Shown piece after piece: positions 10,743 to 24,423 of a DNA stretch of 64,000 nt. The notes below the pieces were generated by a model that saw only the letters and a list, made by a program, of their open reading frames with translations, did not search any database and was not told the origin of the DNA. The stretch comes from Trochalopteron elliotii. Taxonomy: Eukaryota > Chordata > Aves > Passeriformes > Leiothrichidae. Position 1 is the stretch's first letter. Each line of letters starts with the position of its first letter. Made by a program: the position numbers and the translations under genes. Where the stretch lies: NCBI GenBank assembly GCA_024734555.1, contig JANPWX010019221.1, positions 342,719 to 406,718 on the forward strand. The letters run 5' to 3'.

Positions 10743-13399
10743 CCCAAAAACTAAAATTACTGTACAATGGGTAAAGCAACATCAAAAATTCCTGCTATAA
10801 AATGCTGGTGAGCTCATGTACTCAAGCTCATGCTGAATTACATTTTCCCATAAATGATCCAAACATCAATACTCAGACACATTTTCTTTCTCTTCTCTCT
10901 CACTGCATCACCTCACATTTACTCTGGAAGATACCTGGTCTTGAAGACATTGCCTGCAGTTACCTTAAATATTACTTAATACAAAGGGTTTTGTGCATTA
11001 ATACTACCTTCAAGAAAAACCAAAAAAGTCTTTTCATTGACTAGAAATCTTACAATTTTTTTTCCACTGAAAGCCATCTGCAAGTATCAAATTAAAAAAA
11101 AGAGAGTATTTTAAAATGTAAAAATATCTTAAACTAAGGACATTCACGTGAAAACAAAATTATCAGATACTACTTTGGATAGTAAAGAAAAGTCTGGGTG
11201 CTGCTACACAGGAGTAATGGAACGACTGAAAATATTACTGTATTTTATCTTTTTAGAAGATAGGTTTTAAGAGGCATCAGCTGTTGGAATAAGCAACGCA
11301 TCAGTGAAGGGGTTAAATTAGAAACTGTGTCACAGCAAAGCTATAAAATGTGTTTCCCTACATTAAAAATGAATCTTATGGTAAGGTTGTTTAGTAGTGC
11401 CCTGGTTCAGAATGTTTCCATGCCTTCTGTGAGTTCAGGCTCTGCACTGAAGAGCTTCCCATCGTGTGTACACAGGCAACCCTGAGCACATCCCAGCCCT
11501 CCAACAGCAGTAATTTAATGAGCTGAGCCACCACCAGCAACAGGCACTGCATGCACATTTTCGAGAACATTAACCTCCTCCCTCACCATTCAAAATCCAA
11601 TTACCCACCCAGCCTACAAGCATCACAATCACTCTTCATTTAAAAAAAAAAAAAAAATCAGTAGCATCTAATATTATTAATCTAGCTCATTGTGCAATTA
11701 TTTCCCATAACAAATGTACCATTTGAAATAATTGTTCAGAATTCTTTCTGGAAAACAATCCCAAACCAAAGCTGGTTCTGTATGGCCCAAAAAGCACTTC
11801 TTTGGTAAGAGTATGGGCAAGGGGTTGGAAGGAAGAAAACCTCTGGTGGTTGTAATGACCATTATTGCACATAGAAGCCAGATGAGGCCCTAACACACAT
11901 TTATTCATGATGAGTTTATAAAATTTTCCATACTGATTCCCACCCTGTTAATTATGCAGGCATTACACAAGTTTATTTTCCTGTGTTATCATAAATAATT
12001 TGAAACTGAGAGATATGGTGGTTTTTAATAACTAAAGAGAGAACTTCCTCAAATCCCAGTTTCAGAAACACTTTATGCAAAAAGAAAGTGCAAAAAAAAA
12101 ATCACAAATACAACATGAGAATGTTAATACAGGAGGTTTGTGTCAGAAAAGCTGGTGAGTTTGAGCCCTGGATTTATACATCACATGAACAATTAAGCAG
12201 TGTTTTTTACAGATGGTGTATTTTGTCAAACTTTAAAACAAATATTTTCTGAATATATTAATTTATATAGCAATTATATTAATATATTTTTATATATAAG
12301 CAGGATTACACATTTCAGTGGTAGGAATGCAAAGCAAACAGCAGTATGCCAACAATTGGAACACTTCACTAAGCTCTGGAAATTCTAGAATTTTTCAAGC
12401 ACAATTTTAAGAAGTGTGTAAGATGCTGAACCACACAAGTTCTGAACCGAGTATTTATGATACTTAACACCCACCTCCTAACAGATTGTTTAAAATTATT
12501 CCATCTGTGGATACAGGCACTCAAATAGATGAAAATCTTTGATTATAAAGGGCTCACCAGCCCTTACTGGAGCATCACAGGATCCAATAATCAGAGGTTA
12601 CAGTTATATTGTTAAAACTGAGAACTATTCAGCACTTAAGTGCTGTTTCCAAGAAGTCAGGATTATTAAACATAGAACTCACTCACCAAAAGAGGCCATG
12701 GGCTTATTATTGCCTGGCAGCTGTTCAGGTAAGGCTTTTTTTAAAGTTATGTTCCTACCCACTTTGAGAAAAAAATTATCTGCTGTGCCCAGAGCCCGAC
12801 TTTCTCTGCTTCTTTCCTTCTTTTGCTCTGGGGAGAATGGAGATGCTTCCACTGCTCCACTGTGTTTGGAACAGCTGTGACCCTGTGTGGTGGCACCAGT
12901 CAGGGCAAAATATCCTCCCCAATGAACCTGCCATGGTCCAGACTCTCTCCCCTAAGGTTACACTGTTCTGACAGTGCAGCACTTCAGGGGTTGGTCCTGA
13001 TTTTTAAAGAACAGAGTATTTACTTTCCAGGCTGTTTTTGATAAACTTAGAAAATTGGTTTAGTTCTCTTTTCCCTTCTCGTTTTCCCCTGAACACTCCT
13101 CACTGAAATTTACGTTCCTTACTATTCACTTCATGAAAATATTTCCTAATTCCCTGCGTTTTTCTTTGAAGAGCATTTTACACTTTACTGGTTAAGCATC
13201 CCATCTTACCTGACCTTGCTGTTCAATGGAACACCGACCTTTAAGAAACTGCTGGTTTCTTCTCAGACCATGCCTCCACTAGACCTTTTTAGCTTTTAAC
13301 CTCAGTGCCTCTCTCTGATTAACTATCTGATTTTACTTCCACTAAAGCTCAGTCTCCTCTGTGTTGCCTCTTGGTTCTCTATCTCCCCCTAGGATGCTG
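10743..13399. other. AT-rich stretch, no gene seen
   Basis: Non-coding DNA. It contains a 16-A run at about 11642-11657 and a very AT-rich patch at 12240-12300. The stretch at 11420-11640 is less AT-rich than its surroundings and contains no frame that looks coding. The open frame at 12539-12880 (113 codons) has no recognisable domain. Confidence 0.5.
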
Positions 13400-13485
13400 A
13401 ATTTAATTATACTATAATTATTATTAAATTGGTGGCTCAGCCATTCCATCTGAAATTAACTTCAGTTAGGTATTTAATATTAAAT
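13400..13485. repeat. AT palindromes
   Basis: Positions 13400-13430 contain AATTATA and TATAATT arms around a single C, nested in outer AATTTAAT/ATTAAATT arms. A second perfect palindrome, ATTTAATATTAAAT, lies at 13472-13485. AT-rich inverted repeats of this kind can extrude as small cruciforms, but they are also common by chance in AT-rich DNA. Confidence 0.7.
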
Positions 13486-14898
13486 TGAGAATAATGTTGG
13501 CTCTCCAACTAACTGTTCTGGAGAAGTTTTTAATGTGCTGGAAAAGCATACCTGAAGTTTTGTGCTATTCACCCACTTAATTCCTTACTGAAGTCCTCCA
13601 TTATTGTAACAATTTATACATGATTGCACAGACTCTCCATCCCTCTCTGTTGGCACACCAGTATCCTTTCCTTGGCTCATGTCTGCATTAAGCAGTTTAT
13701 TTAGCTTCTTTCACTTGGGAATGAAAATCTGAGAGGCTTTAAATCTGCCAGCTGACAGTGGCTGTGTAAAGAAATAAGTGAAACTTGAATAAAATAAGCA
13801 TTGCTTGAGCTATGACTTGACTGCCACTCCTCACTTCTCACATCCATGCACAAATACACAGCACATCTGAAAATATGCCCCAAAACATCCATACTCTATT
13901 TAACCTTTGCCTGCAACTGCTAATAAATTTTAGCCTGTCTTAAGGGGTTTTTTTTGTGGTTTTTTTTTTTTGTTTTTTGCAATGAGCTCCCCATGCCTAT
14001 TATCACCTACCATTTGCAGTTTGATAAAAAAATGACTCAGGCAAATCATAATTGATTATGGGGGACACTGTATAAAGAAAAAGAAGGAGGTAGTTTTTAT
14101 TACAGATGATTTATGCTTTAAATAGAGACAGGAGATCTGACAAAAGGACAGTTATGCCCAGTTTACAGATAAGAACCTGAGGCAGAGAAATTATCTTCAT
14201 ACAGAATTCTGCCTTAGAGGTGCGCATTTTCCTCAGTTCTCCCCACTTGACTCCCATGTGGAGATAAAGATGTATAAATAACTACAAGGTTATCTTTTCC
14301 TTCTGCACTGTAAGGGAAGGAATAAAAGGAAACTACTGGAAGTCCTCCCTCTACCTCTGAACCAACTGATGGAGTTCATCAAAATACACAAGACCTGAAA
14401 ACCACACTCAGCAACCTCTGAGTGCTCTCTTTTATGGCTTTTAACATTTACTGTTTTGCCATTTCAAGAACTTAGTGAAATTCCTATACCCAGACTACTT
14501 GAAAAGACCAGGAACAACATTTACTGTCTGTGTTTACTGTCTGAACTTGTTCCCACATTCTTTGATTAAATAAACGTTGTAAGTGCAATCATACCTGTTC
14601 TTTATTCTGTATGCTGCCTGACAAATGTAATTTCTGCAATATATGAAACACAGTGATTCTGATACTTAAAAGTCTGATGGTGAATTATGAAAGAAATCAG
14701 TTACACACACCAAAGAGACTGACTTTGAAACTGGAAAATTCTGTCATTGGCAATGCCAGGAATAGCTTCCCAGAGAACTTTTAAAATTCCTGTATAACGT
14801 GGCTTTACCACTGCTTTTTCTTCTGTGGCAGAACAATAATTAGAATTATATTAGAATAAATAGAAGTTTATTTCCCTCTCCAGGGTAGCAACAGAAAA
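13486..14898. other. plain stretch with a T/G tract, no gene seen
   Basis: Non-coding DNA. A T-rich tract with GGGG and GTGG interruptions lies at about 13944-13979. A 13-base unit, TTTACTGTCTGTG, is duplicated in tandem at 14520-14543 with the last two bases changed or missing. No gene or named repeat was recognised. Confidence 0.5.
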
Positions 14899-14972
14899 CA
14901 TTGCTTTCTGTCTCTTTGCTCTCTAAAGGAGAGACCCACCTGAGTAGGAGAGGAAAGAGACAGAAAGCAATG
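14899..14972. other. 74-nt hairpin with 19 perfect terminal base pairs
   Basis: The left arm, 14899-14917, is CATTGCTTTCTGTCTCTTT. The right arm, 14954-14972, is its exact reverse complement. After a single mismatch the pairing continues for five more bases (CTCTC against GAGAG), giving a stem of about 25 positions and a loop of roughly 24 nt. The size, stem length and loop resemble a microRNA precursor. The near-perfect pairing is also what a recent local inverted duplication or a small foldback element would give. The hairpin would form from a transcript of either strand. I do not recognise either arm as a known microRNA, and nothing in the sequence shows it is transcribed. Confidence 0.85.
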
Positions 14973-15150
14973 CTCACAGAGCAGAAAAATCTAAAAAAGT
15001 CTTATCTAAAATACATTGATAATAAGAAATTACCTGAGATCTAATCTTCCAGAGCTGAACTTGTTGGCTAGACTTTACTTTCAGGTTGTATCATGGCTAA
15101 TTGAAGAGGTTAAAGCTATGTTCAAACAATCTTAGCTACCTTTTTTATCT

Positions 15151-15205
15151 TTATCATTATTATTACTATTATTTCTATAATTATTGTTGTTATTATTATT
15201 ATTAA
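15151..15205. repeat. (TTA/ATT)n microsatellite, interrupted
   Basis: Imperfect ATT and TTG triplets with a few single-base interruptions, sitting in AT-rich DNA. Confidence 0.9.
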
Positions 15206-16411
15206 GTTTGGATTTCTACTATTACAGAGTAATAGAGTACAGAGAGGGCAACTGCTTTTAACAGCAAAAAACATCATTTTTTCAATGATGCTGAGTGGAA
15301 AATATTTTCTCCTTTGTTTATTCTATTTTTCCTGTGCTGTACATGAGGATGAACATCCAGAGTATTAAAATAACTCAATCATTGTTTTAAAAAACAAACA
15401 TACGCACCCAAGGGGAATAATCCTTCCTGAATTTCTTCCTCAGATCTATCCAGACCCAATTCTGAGAACTCTTTTTCTCTTACAGATGAGAGAGAAAGAG
15501 ATGCACACACTCTTGCTTCTTCAAGTTTAAGGTTTTCTTTTTAATTTCTCTTTGATATTTTGAATTGCATGACAAGTTTCAACTATAAACTTTAAAAAAT
15601 AGGCTTCTCTTTTCTAAGTAAGGGGGATTACTCTTCCTGCTGGGAAGGACAGAAAACAAACTAATAATGTTAAGCTTTTGTGGAACCCCTGCAAAATTTG
15701 GGATGCACTGAAGCTGCACTGAAGAGGGATGTTAAGAGCTGGTTGATTGGTTGGTTGGAGGTTTGCACCCTTGGGAGGTAAGAGATCACCTCACTTCCTC
15801 TGCATGGAATAGGTATGAAAGTGGCAGAATTGGTACAAAAGTGGCAGGCAAAGACCTGGAGATAAAAAAAAAAAAGAAGGAGAAAACCAGTTTGTCCTTT
15901 TACAGTCAGAGCAATGGATTCATAACCAGGACACTTGAAGCTGCAAAGAATGAACTGAGAGAAGACTGCTGAATGCAAATGCCATCAGGGAAAAAAAAAC
16001 TTAATACACTTAATAGTATCCTTTGTAATCTATAATGTTGTTAATGACACTAACAAGACTTTCTTGAGAAATCAGACTACTTGACAGTATTAAGAAAAGT
16101 TTCTAAATCTTGAACAGATATCCATGTAAAATTCCAAATCAATTCCATCGACATATTTAAACCCACAGCACACAGCACTGTACTGGTAAGCAACTTTCTT
16201 ACACACAAAAAACCCCACACTAAGGAACAGCTAAAATTCTTCAAACTCAAGTTACATTGGTATTTGGGAATTCAGTGATTTTTTCAAAAACCATACTAAT
16301 ATAATAAGGCACGTCTTTGACTCCTCTGATCTATTTTAATTCAACTTCCTGGTTTAAATGTTTTCCATGCACAATCTTTAGTCATAAGGTCTTCTTCACT
16401 CTCCAGCCTAA
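15206..16411. other. plain AT-rich stretch, no gene seen
   Basis: Overlapping open frames on opposite strands at 15670-15978 have no recognisable features. A GGTT-repeat bit lies near 15743-15758 and an A-run near 15866. No named repeat was recognised. Confidence 0.5.
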
Positions 16412-16450
16412 GATGTGGCTGCCCCTGGGATCCCTGGCAGTGTCCAGTGC
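16412..16450 (+). mobile_element. short CR1 3' remnant
   Basis: About 39 bases read 'gatgtggctgcccctggga' followed by 'tccctggcagtgtccag'. This matches the CR1 3' section that also occurs near 10437-10475 in the large plus-strand copy ('gctgtggctgcccctgga' then 'gaagtgtccaaggcc'). The similarity stops abruptly on both sides, so this is either a small surviving piece or a chance match to a G/C-rich string. Confidence 0.45.
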
Positions 16451-18499
16451 CTTCTCTTCTGCAAAACCTGAAAATGGTCTGTACTTCTTTAAAGACAAAT
16501 ATGAACAGCTTTCATTACTTACAAATATGTGCAATGGTTTTGCTCTTGCTACTGATTTATTTGGTAACTGATATGTATGAAGGAAAGAGAGCAAAATGAA
16601 CAATTTTTTGAAGACTGATGTGAGGGAAGGTTGAGGTACGAGGCAACTCCCCAGGGTACAGAGGGGCAGTAGCTGAGAGCCTGATGTGGAACAGATCCTA
16701 CTTAGATGGGAAATTCTGGGAAAAGAGGTTGTCCAAGCTCTGCAAGTCAAGACATCCTCATGTCATGTTAAGACCAGAATTATTTTTTCCTCTGACAAAT
16801 GTAATGAGGACTACATTGCACCGAACTGAATATATTCTTCTTAATGACTCTAAGCAGGACTGTTTCTGAAGAAATCCCTAATTGGTCTTCCCAAGACAAG
16901 GCAAAAATAATTACAATGTCAGATAAATACTCTGAATATTTCAGCCACCAGAACATCCAGGATTACAAACAGAAGGACACAGAGAAACAGGACACATCAA
17001 GCAAAGAAAGAAAAAATACTCACTACCACACAGGCAGCAGACAAACCATATTAACAGTGCAGTTCCCTGACTTTTAATGTATGAAAAACATTGAAAACAA
17101 ACAAAAACCCCTAAAGACACTAAAGTCATGGTTAAGAATTAACCCGGAGAATGGTAACAAGTGAAGCTGGAGAATATTGAGAGAGCTTCTCTTTAACAGA
17201 AACGAAAAGCACAAGACTGGAATGATGCTTTGAAAATCTATGCAGGAAGGACAAAAATAGCATTATGGCAGGTTATTAACTTTTTATTGGTAACTGCTAA
17301 GAGTAGAGTGTGATCTCTGAAGCACAGAATCAACAACCAGCAGTGAAAAGTGCAAGGAAAGTGAGTACCAAGTTAGACACAGGATTTCTATTGAGGTGCT
17401 CTGGGTGCTACAGCAACCCCAAATTTTTGAGGGCTGGAGAAAAGCACAACTCCATAATCAATACATTGGTCAAGCACAGAGAGAGTAATTTCAGCTCTAA
17501 GAAACACTGGAATGAAAAAATATATATGTGGTGATGGAAATACCTGCAGATCTCAAAGAATTCCTGGCTATGGCAAGAAAAAGGGAAAGGAGATACCAAG
17601 TTCAAAAGGCTGAAGGCCAGGCAGTCAAAAAAGAAAACTGGAATCTTGATATCCCATTTTCCTCAAAAGGAAAGGTGCAAGAGAAAGGCTAGGATACTGA
17701 TTTAGAGAAAATAAATTTTTGAAGATGTGAATAGGTACAGTTATGAAGACAGAAGCTGTGTTTGTGTTTGGAACTGACCAAAGAGTGAAAAGGAAGGAAA
17801 GGGCCAGAGGATGAGGGAGGTTAAAAGATGAAGAAAAGTCACTGTAGGAAACAGTGTTGGAACATCTGGCAAGTCAGGAGGTGAACACACAGCCAAGCCA
17901 CCAATGGCACTGCAAGAAGGGCAGGATGAATGAAGTTAAGAATGGATCAGACTTTTCACGTGAATAAAAGAGTGAAATCTGAATTGGAAAGGTCCCTCAT
18001 GCCTGTGAAGGAGAGGTACCCCAAACACACACAGTGAGGGGTGAAAAGCTGATGAGAGACAGTGATGTGGCTCAAGGAAAAGAAAACCAGAATATTTTGT
18101 GTGTGTGCATGTGTGTTCCTACAGAAAAGAAGGATTAAAAACCTTTAGTTATATATCGGGGAGAATAGCAGTTAATGAGAGAAAGGTGAAGAACTATGCA
18201 AAAAATGCACGAGAAGGAAGCTGAACAACTGGAACAAGTAGCAGAAGAGCTACAACTCCTTGGTGAACCTGTGACAGAACAAAACTGAGCATGGAGAGGG
18301 GAGAAGGCAGACCCAAAGAGGGGAAAGGTCACACTGTGTGTTACTGTGCTCTGATTTTATTATTTGTAAGATATCAGTGAAATTATACAGAGAGAACGAA
18401 GGGAGGGTGACGGCCAAGAGTTCAGCAGGGATCCAGAACCAGGGGACAGCCAAGGAAGCTGTTGGGGAATGTGGAGATGTGAAGCTGCTCAGTGCAGGG
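16451..18499. other. purine-leaning stretch, no gene seen
   Basis: From about 17150 to 18490 the plus strand is clearly richer in A and G than in C and T, without a tandem unit. Short GT/TG alternation occurs at about 18100-18117. The open frames are short and unrecognised. Strand asymmetry of this kind can mark an old transcript or an old retroelement body, but I cannot assign either. Confidence 0.45.
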
Positions 18500-18640
18500 A
18501 TGGCAGAGCTGGAGAGAGAGAGAGGAGCTGGATCTGTGTCCAGAGGAAGTGGGGCTGGCCGCAGGATTTCCGCAGGGATCCGATGCTGCCGCAGCCCGCG
18601 GGAGGAAGCGGATGCTGGGAGCCTGCCAGGGACAGCAGTT
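18500..18640. other. small GC-rich CpG cluster
   Basis: About seven CpG dinucleotides fall within roughly 60 bases (about 18555-18615), including CCGCGG-type sequence. CpG is very rare in the flanking kilobases. A (GA) run lies just before it at about 18512-18524. The cluster is far too short to meet the usual definition of a CpG island. Overlapping open frames run through it on both strands (18338-18745 +, 18250-18672 -), reflecting the GC content rather than a recognised protein. It could be a minor promoter, a remnant of a GC-rich insertion or a chance patch. Confidence 0.5.
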
Positions 18641-21500
18641 GGTAGGGGGGAAAAAAAGAGAGAGGACAGCACAGTTTACCCAAGAGCTCTGTTCAAATAT
18701 GTGGTTAGAGGAGGACAAACGCAGGAGTCAGAGCAAACAGGGTGAGGACCTGCAGTGTTTGCTCCTGCAGAGCTGGGCTGGCTGGGGATTTCATGTCTTG
18801 CTATCAGACAGCACAGGGGGATAAAGCAAATGATGGATGTGGAAGCAGAAAATCACAATGTTAATTACCTTAAAATATCAATTATCTCCAGAAAATCTCC
18901 CCTTTGATCTGGGGAATCCCAGTTTCTCAGTGGTATAAACATGCAGAGCTGGAGGCTCATGAGCTATTCCTGCACATCTGAGCCACCTTGATCTAGAAGT
19001 GGTTTTGATCCCACACTCACTACCACAAGTTCTCAACAGGAACAGTGAATTTTCTGTCTTCAGTTTCACATTCCAGCAGGTCAACATTCAAGCAGTTCCT
19101 GTTCCCATCCACCACACAGTTGCAGGCTTAAATACCCTCTTCCTCCTCCTCCTTCAGTCTTTGTAAAGAGCAGCAGTATAAATTCTGGAACATTTCACCA
19201 GTGCTGCTGAAAGATATGGGTGACACTATTTCACCAACTGAAAACTGAAATTAGGGACAGTTCTGCTGTGAGACATATGGATTATAACGCCTGCATTTAT
19301 CAGATATTTCTATGTATGTATATTTGCATATCTTGCAGACATAATTTCAGTTTCATTGCAGTGCAATCCAGCAATCCATGCTACCTTCCTTGGGGGCAAA
19401 AAAAAAAAAATTAGAAAGTTTAGACAAGGTTGCCTAAAACTACCTCCAAAAATTACTTTTTCAGTAATTACCTGGAAAATTCAACTTCACTGTTGAACAG
19501 TGCAACAACACTGGTTTTTTTATAAGGGGCTCTATACATTGCCCTGTGGAAAATATTATCTTGGGTCTTAATCAGTTATTCTGGGAGTTTAAATTGCAGG
19601 TTTTTTAAGTACTCTAAATCCTAAACAACGTTACAGCAGACTTTCCAAATGTCCAATATAGTGGCATTGAAGTAGCAGACTTACAAATCACGACCTGACA
19701 ATTTAGCTCCTTGGTTTTTCCCCAGCCCTCCTGAAACTCCCAGGAACTTTGCTATAGTACAGGAAATCAGATTTTGCTGGAGAGCGATGAATTTACAAAT
19801 TTTTATGTATTAGACTCCATGCTGGGAGCAGTGTTTGAGGACCATGTACAGACACAGTGCAATTTAATCACAAAAAAGGGGTATTATACTAATCAGCAAA
19901 TGAAAGCTTGGTTCCAGCACACAGTACAAAAGTACCATAGCACATGAATTGCTCAACACAATCCAGCATTTCACTTTGCATCTACAAAAATAAAAGTACT
20001 ACAGTGACACAGCGTGTGCTGATTGCATATCTTCAGAAATAAAAGAGAAAGAAAATCCCACTGGAAAAACTGAAATACAGAAAAGAATGTCAGCTACTTT
20101 AGGCAGTTTAGATTTAACTTTCTGGATATAATAATGAACTCTTAATTTTGAGGGTGCTGCTTAATTAAAAAGCTACCAAGAGGACCACAGATATAAGCAA
20201 TATTGGTTGGTTTGGATCAATACCTAGCACAGTAATTAAAATAAAAGCCTTTTCCACAGTCTAACACTGGATACAGGGCCCATTTCTAAATTTCCTCCAT
20301 TCCATAACAAGTTTTGACTTCAGCAGCTGCTTTAGTACAAAAACCCCCTCAACAATATAAAGCTGCAAACTGCTGAGCAACTGGAACAAAGAATATTGAC
20401 AGCACTGCTTGGGTCCCCAAAGAGAACATTTAGAAACCAAGTAACTGGAAATGAGACTTGAACCAATTCTATGGTTCATCAAACATCTGCAATAATATTT
20501 GATTCTAGTGCAGTTACGGGGAGTGAATCGGAATGTCTGTCAGGCTGGGATTAAAAATTAAAACAGAGACCTTGGCTTGTCAGGAATTCATGTTGTTAAG
20601 GAAAAAAAAAAGGAGAAACATATATTTTAAAAGCAAAATCACTGATCAGTGGAGGATCACCACCACAATGTGACAGTGGGTTGAGAAAAGGAGGAGAAAA
20701 TGTGTGTTATTTTGTCAAGGCTGATAGCCAGTTTGAAGTCTGACATTTCAGCATGCTTGAAAGAAATACTTAAGACTTTTTTTACTGTTTTTATAAAGAC
20801 CCAAGTGGTTTGTTACATCACTAAACTATATGATGGGATATCTGCCTGCACACAGCAAAGCTGACATAAAGTAAAAGCATCAACTAACTTACCTTACAAC
20901 AGCTTCAGAGAAGTCAGGACTGAGCTCTCAAACAAAGGGACATAAAGCACAGGTCTGGAATGGTGAGTAATGCAAGGAAAACACAGATAAAAGAAGAATC
21001 TATGCCCTGGTTTATTTACCACAGGCAAATACAGAGAAAGGTGTTTAGAGGGGTCACCTCATCTGTGTGAATATCATTTAAGTTTAAATAAACCAATATA
21101 GTAAATTTTCAAATAATAATAATTAAAAATAGTACTTTAAAAAATGTTTTTCCTGATCCGTAAAGGAAGTCATAATATTTCAGTACTTCATGGGAATGGG
21201 GAGAAGGTACAACCAAAAGCAAGTCCCATAACTTGTGGCCGTTAGTTGAATCAGAATTATAGCTCAATTCTATCTACCAGTTTGTGCAAAAACAAATAAC
21301 AAGTATGGAAATATCTTTTGATGCAGTAGCCAAATGCCTGTCAGAGTTTATGAGCCATAGCACTACCAGGAGCAATGGGTTCAAAATACCCTTCTCTTTC
21401 ATACTAGGGAAATACATCCAAATGCAAGAAGCACTCCAGTTTCAGATAAAATGATTGGGAGAACTTGAGGATGCTCTAGGATGTATCTTCTGTGTCATGA
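18641..21500. other. AT-rich stretch, no gene seen
   Basis: Non-coding DNA. A CTCCTCCTCC bit lies near 19138-19153 and a 13-A run at about 19398-19410. No gene-like frame and no named repeat were recognised. Confidence 0.55.
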
Positions 21501-24423
21501 AAAGAACTTGTAAGAAACTCTTGTATTTTTAATTCTTTATAAATAAATACATTTGGAGATTTCCAAGTTTAATTTATTATAGGTTGGTGTCTGGAAAACA
21601 GGACGAATCAGCAATGACGTTTTAAAAGCATTGTCCTATTACTGTTTTCTTTTGTACTGAACTTCACTCTGTTTCATGATCAGCTCTATTAATTATAGTA
21701 ATTCAAAAAGAGTCTAGAATACCAAGTATTTCTGTACTACTCCTACCATCATGTAATGTAATTTCTGAATCAGCACCAGTAAGTGTTTGCTTTTTATTTC
21801 CACAGAAATCACACTTTAGGGTTAACAACTCCAACAGTATTTTGTGTTTCGGGGCATCAGAAGTTTCCCTGAAAACAACCAGAGGAACCAAATGTCACCA
21901 TCATGACCTCCAAAATAAATTAAATAAAGATTAGAAGCCCCAGGGTGAACTAAAACACCAAGCAATGGCACAAGAGTCAAAATGTTGAAGGAAATGTGCT
22001 GTCCATGAAATAAAAACGGACACATTCTACTTTTGCAGCTCCAACACCTCCATGGTTTGCTTACTCAGCAAAAGTCCAACACAGAAATTACTACCGAAAA
22101 AAGACAATTCTAACTCACAGAATTCTTCTCCTGTTTAGATGATGGTTGTGCAGAAGTGCTTACACCATCACAAACAATAATTCAGTTTCTGTTACCAGGC
22201 AATATCTTAACAACTGCAGCATTTTCCAGGCCCTCTTTAATAATGCTGGAACACATTTTCTAAGGTGGCTTCTAGTCACTAATAAATCTAGTATGTAAAT
22301 ACATGTTTATTTCTTGTAATATTTCCTTTGACCTCAACCTGAAATTCTGAAAACTGCGAGCAATCTAATTTGAATTCCTGTATTTTACTGTAAGTTTTTT
22401 AAACTAAGACGTTCCTGACAAACCCAGGATATACCACCTCTTTTGTGTGACTGGTTTACAGAGTTTGGTTAATCCAGTATCAGGCCTGCATAGAAGAAAG
22501 GAAAAGGCTCTTTGTTAATAAAAGACATTATTATTACAGATAAATACCCTAACTCAGACTCTTGAACAAGCAGCATGATTTATGGCAGCTGGAACATCTC
22601 TGGAGTTCATCTCATGTCAGGAACAGCTGCTGCAGACTCCACATTTTTATGTCAAAAGAATAAAAGAAGAAAAGAACCACCAACAGGGTACTTATATTAA
22701 CATGTACTGGTAGCTAAAATTTAGGCAGGCATAGCTGAGATTTTTAATTCTTGATGTCAGAATCATCAGAACACAAATTGCTACCTGTTTCAGCTCCTGC
22801 TCTCTTTAAATATATTTTTAAGGCACAGAACAAACTCAGAGGTTTTACCACCTTTCAAACCTTATACTTGATGTTAATAATGTTAACTGGGCCATTTCCA
22901 GTTGACGATATTAACAAATCATCACTGTTTTGCATTTGGGTAGTGGGAAAATGGAGAAGAAAGCAGAAAATAAACATACCACGGTAATACTTTCTTCTCT
23001 TATATTTTTTTAAGTCACGGGCTGCTTAAAAGTGAATAATACTCTGTTTGTTGAGGGCTCTCTAACACAGAAACATGGACTAACCAAAAAATTGTCACTG
23101 ACAAACACTGCAAAGACTGAGGTGGGGTCTAAGAGACTCTTCTGGAAGGATATGAAGGTTCTGCGCAACAAAATGTGTGTCTGCATGGGTTTTAGCCACA
23201 ACACAGCTGAACACAGGTATTTAATAAAAAAAATCTACCTCCATAAACACTCAGTTCTGTCACCAGGTAGCTTGAGTGCCACAGCAGCATCACAGAGACA
23301 TTTCATGGACAGATATCTTGGACAACAACACAGCTGCAACTGCTGAAGTTTAGGAAAATGGAAAACAACCAAAAGTAGGCTTTTAAAAAGAATCTCAAAC
23401 TACAGATTACCTACCCTTCGTAATCCTATTACCCATATTGCAGGAAAAACAGAAAGTTACATGTGTCTGTGTGTTTTAGTGGCAAGAGGAAAAAGTGGAC
23501 TCATTAATGATAAATGTTCACAAACTACCCCTATGGGGTGAAATGGCATCTGGTAACAGGGTAGAACACTAAAAACCTATAAAAGCCCTCTTCTGCAATC
23601 ATCCCCTTGGATACCTTAGCCTTCAATATGGTTTTCTTGTGATAATTAGGAATTAAGGAAACTGAACAGAAGCAATGTCAGCTTTACTGAGTATATTTCT
23701 TTTTTTTTGGTACCTAATTATTTTCCACCATTCACTCGGGTCATGTTTTCTAAACAATCAGGCTAAAAAAGATTAATTTTTTTTTAATATAATGAAAGCT
23801 TAGTTCTTGTACAATTTCAGGAACATGATCTAGGGAACAGGAACGTCAACAAAACCTTTCACATACTATAGTGCTGCAACAATAAATAACAATACCCATC
23901 TTGTTCCAGGAAGAAGAAATTCTGCACATTATCAGGATAAGATGGCAAGGATGTCAAGTAGCTACATTTTTTCCTATTAAGAGGAAATCCAACACATGTT
24001 CTCCACACAGCAATGGGGGAACAGCAGCTGGAGCAAGAAAAATAAAGCAATTGGCAATGGGAGTCACAAAACACCCTGTGTACACAGAGTAACATGAAAA
24101 TACACTCATAAGATGGAGCAAAAAGCTTTCTGCAGGGGTATCTAAGGGTTGCCTAGCAGCCACCCTTTAACAATTTTGTCCTTGCAAATAGAAAATTTGA
24201 GATTTTCTTCACAATAGAGAAAACTGAAAAGGGTGTCTTTGCTTCAAATGCATAGAAAAAAATCCACATGAAATGAATTAATAGTTTTGGTACAGAGAAG
24301 TAACTCTAAAATTGAACAGTAAACACGAATGACCCACTGCACTTGTACTGTTTTCTGTGACCCTGCTACTGCAAACATGTGTGACTCTAATCAGAGTATT
24401 CACACATAAAAAGCTACTCGACC
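21501..24423. other. AT-rich stretch, no gene seen
   Basis: Plain non-coding sequence with T-runs near 23700 and 23777. A 104-codon open frame at 23032-23346 has no recognisable domain and no coding-like composition. Confidence 0.55.

Noticed and set aside
20892..20959. Minus-strand segment with an acceptor and GTAAGT donor
   Set aside because: All three frames contain stops and the acceptor is weak.
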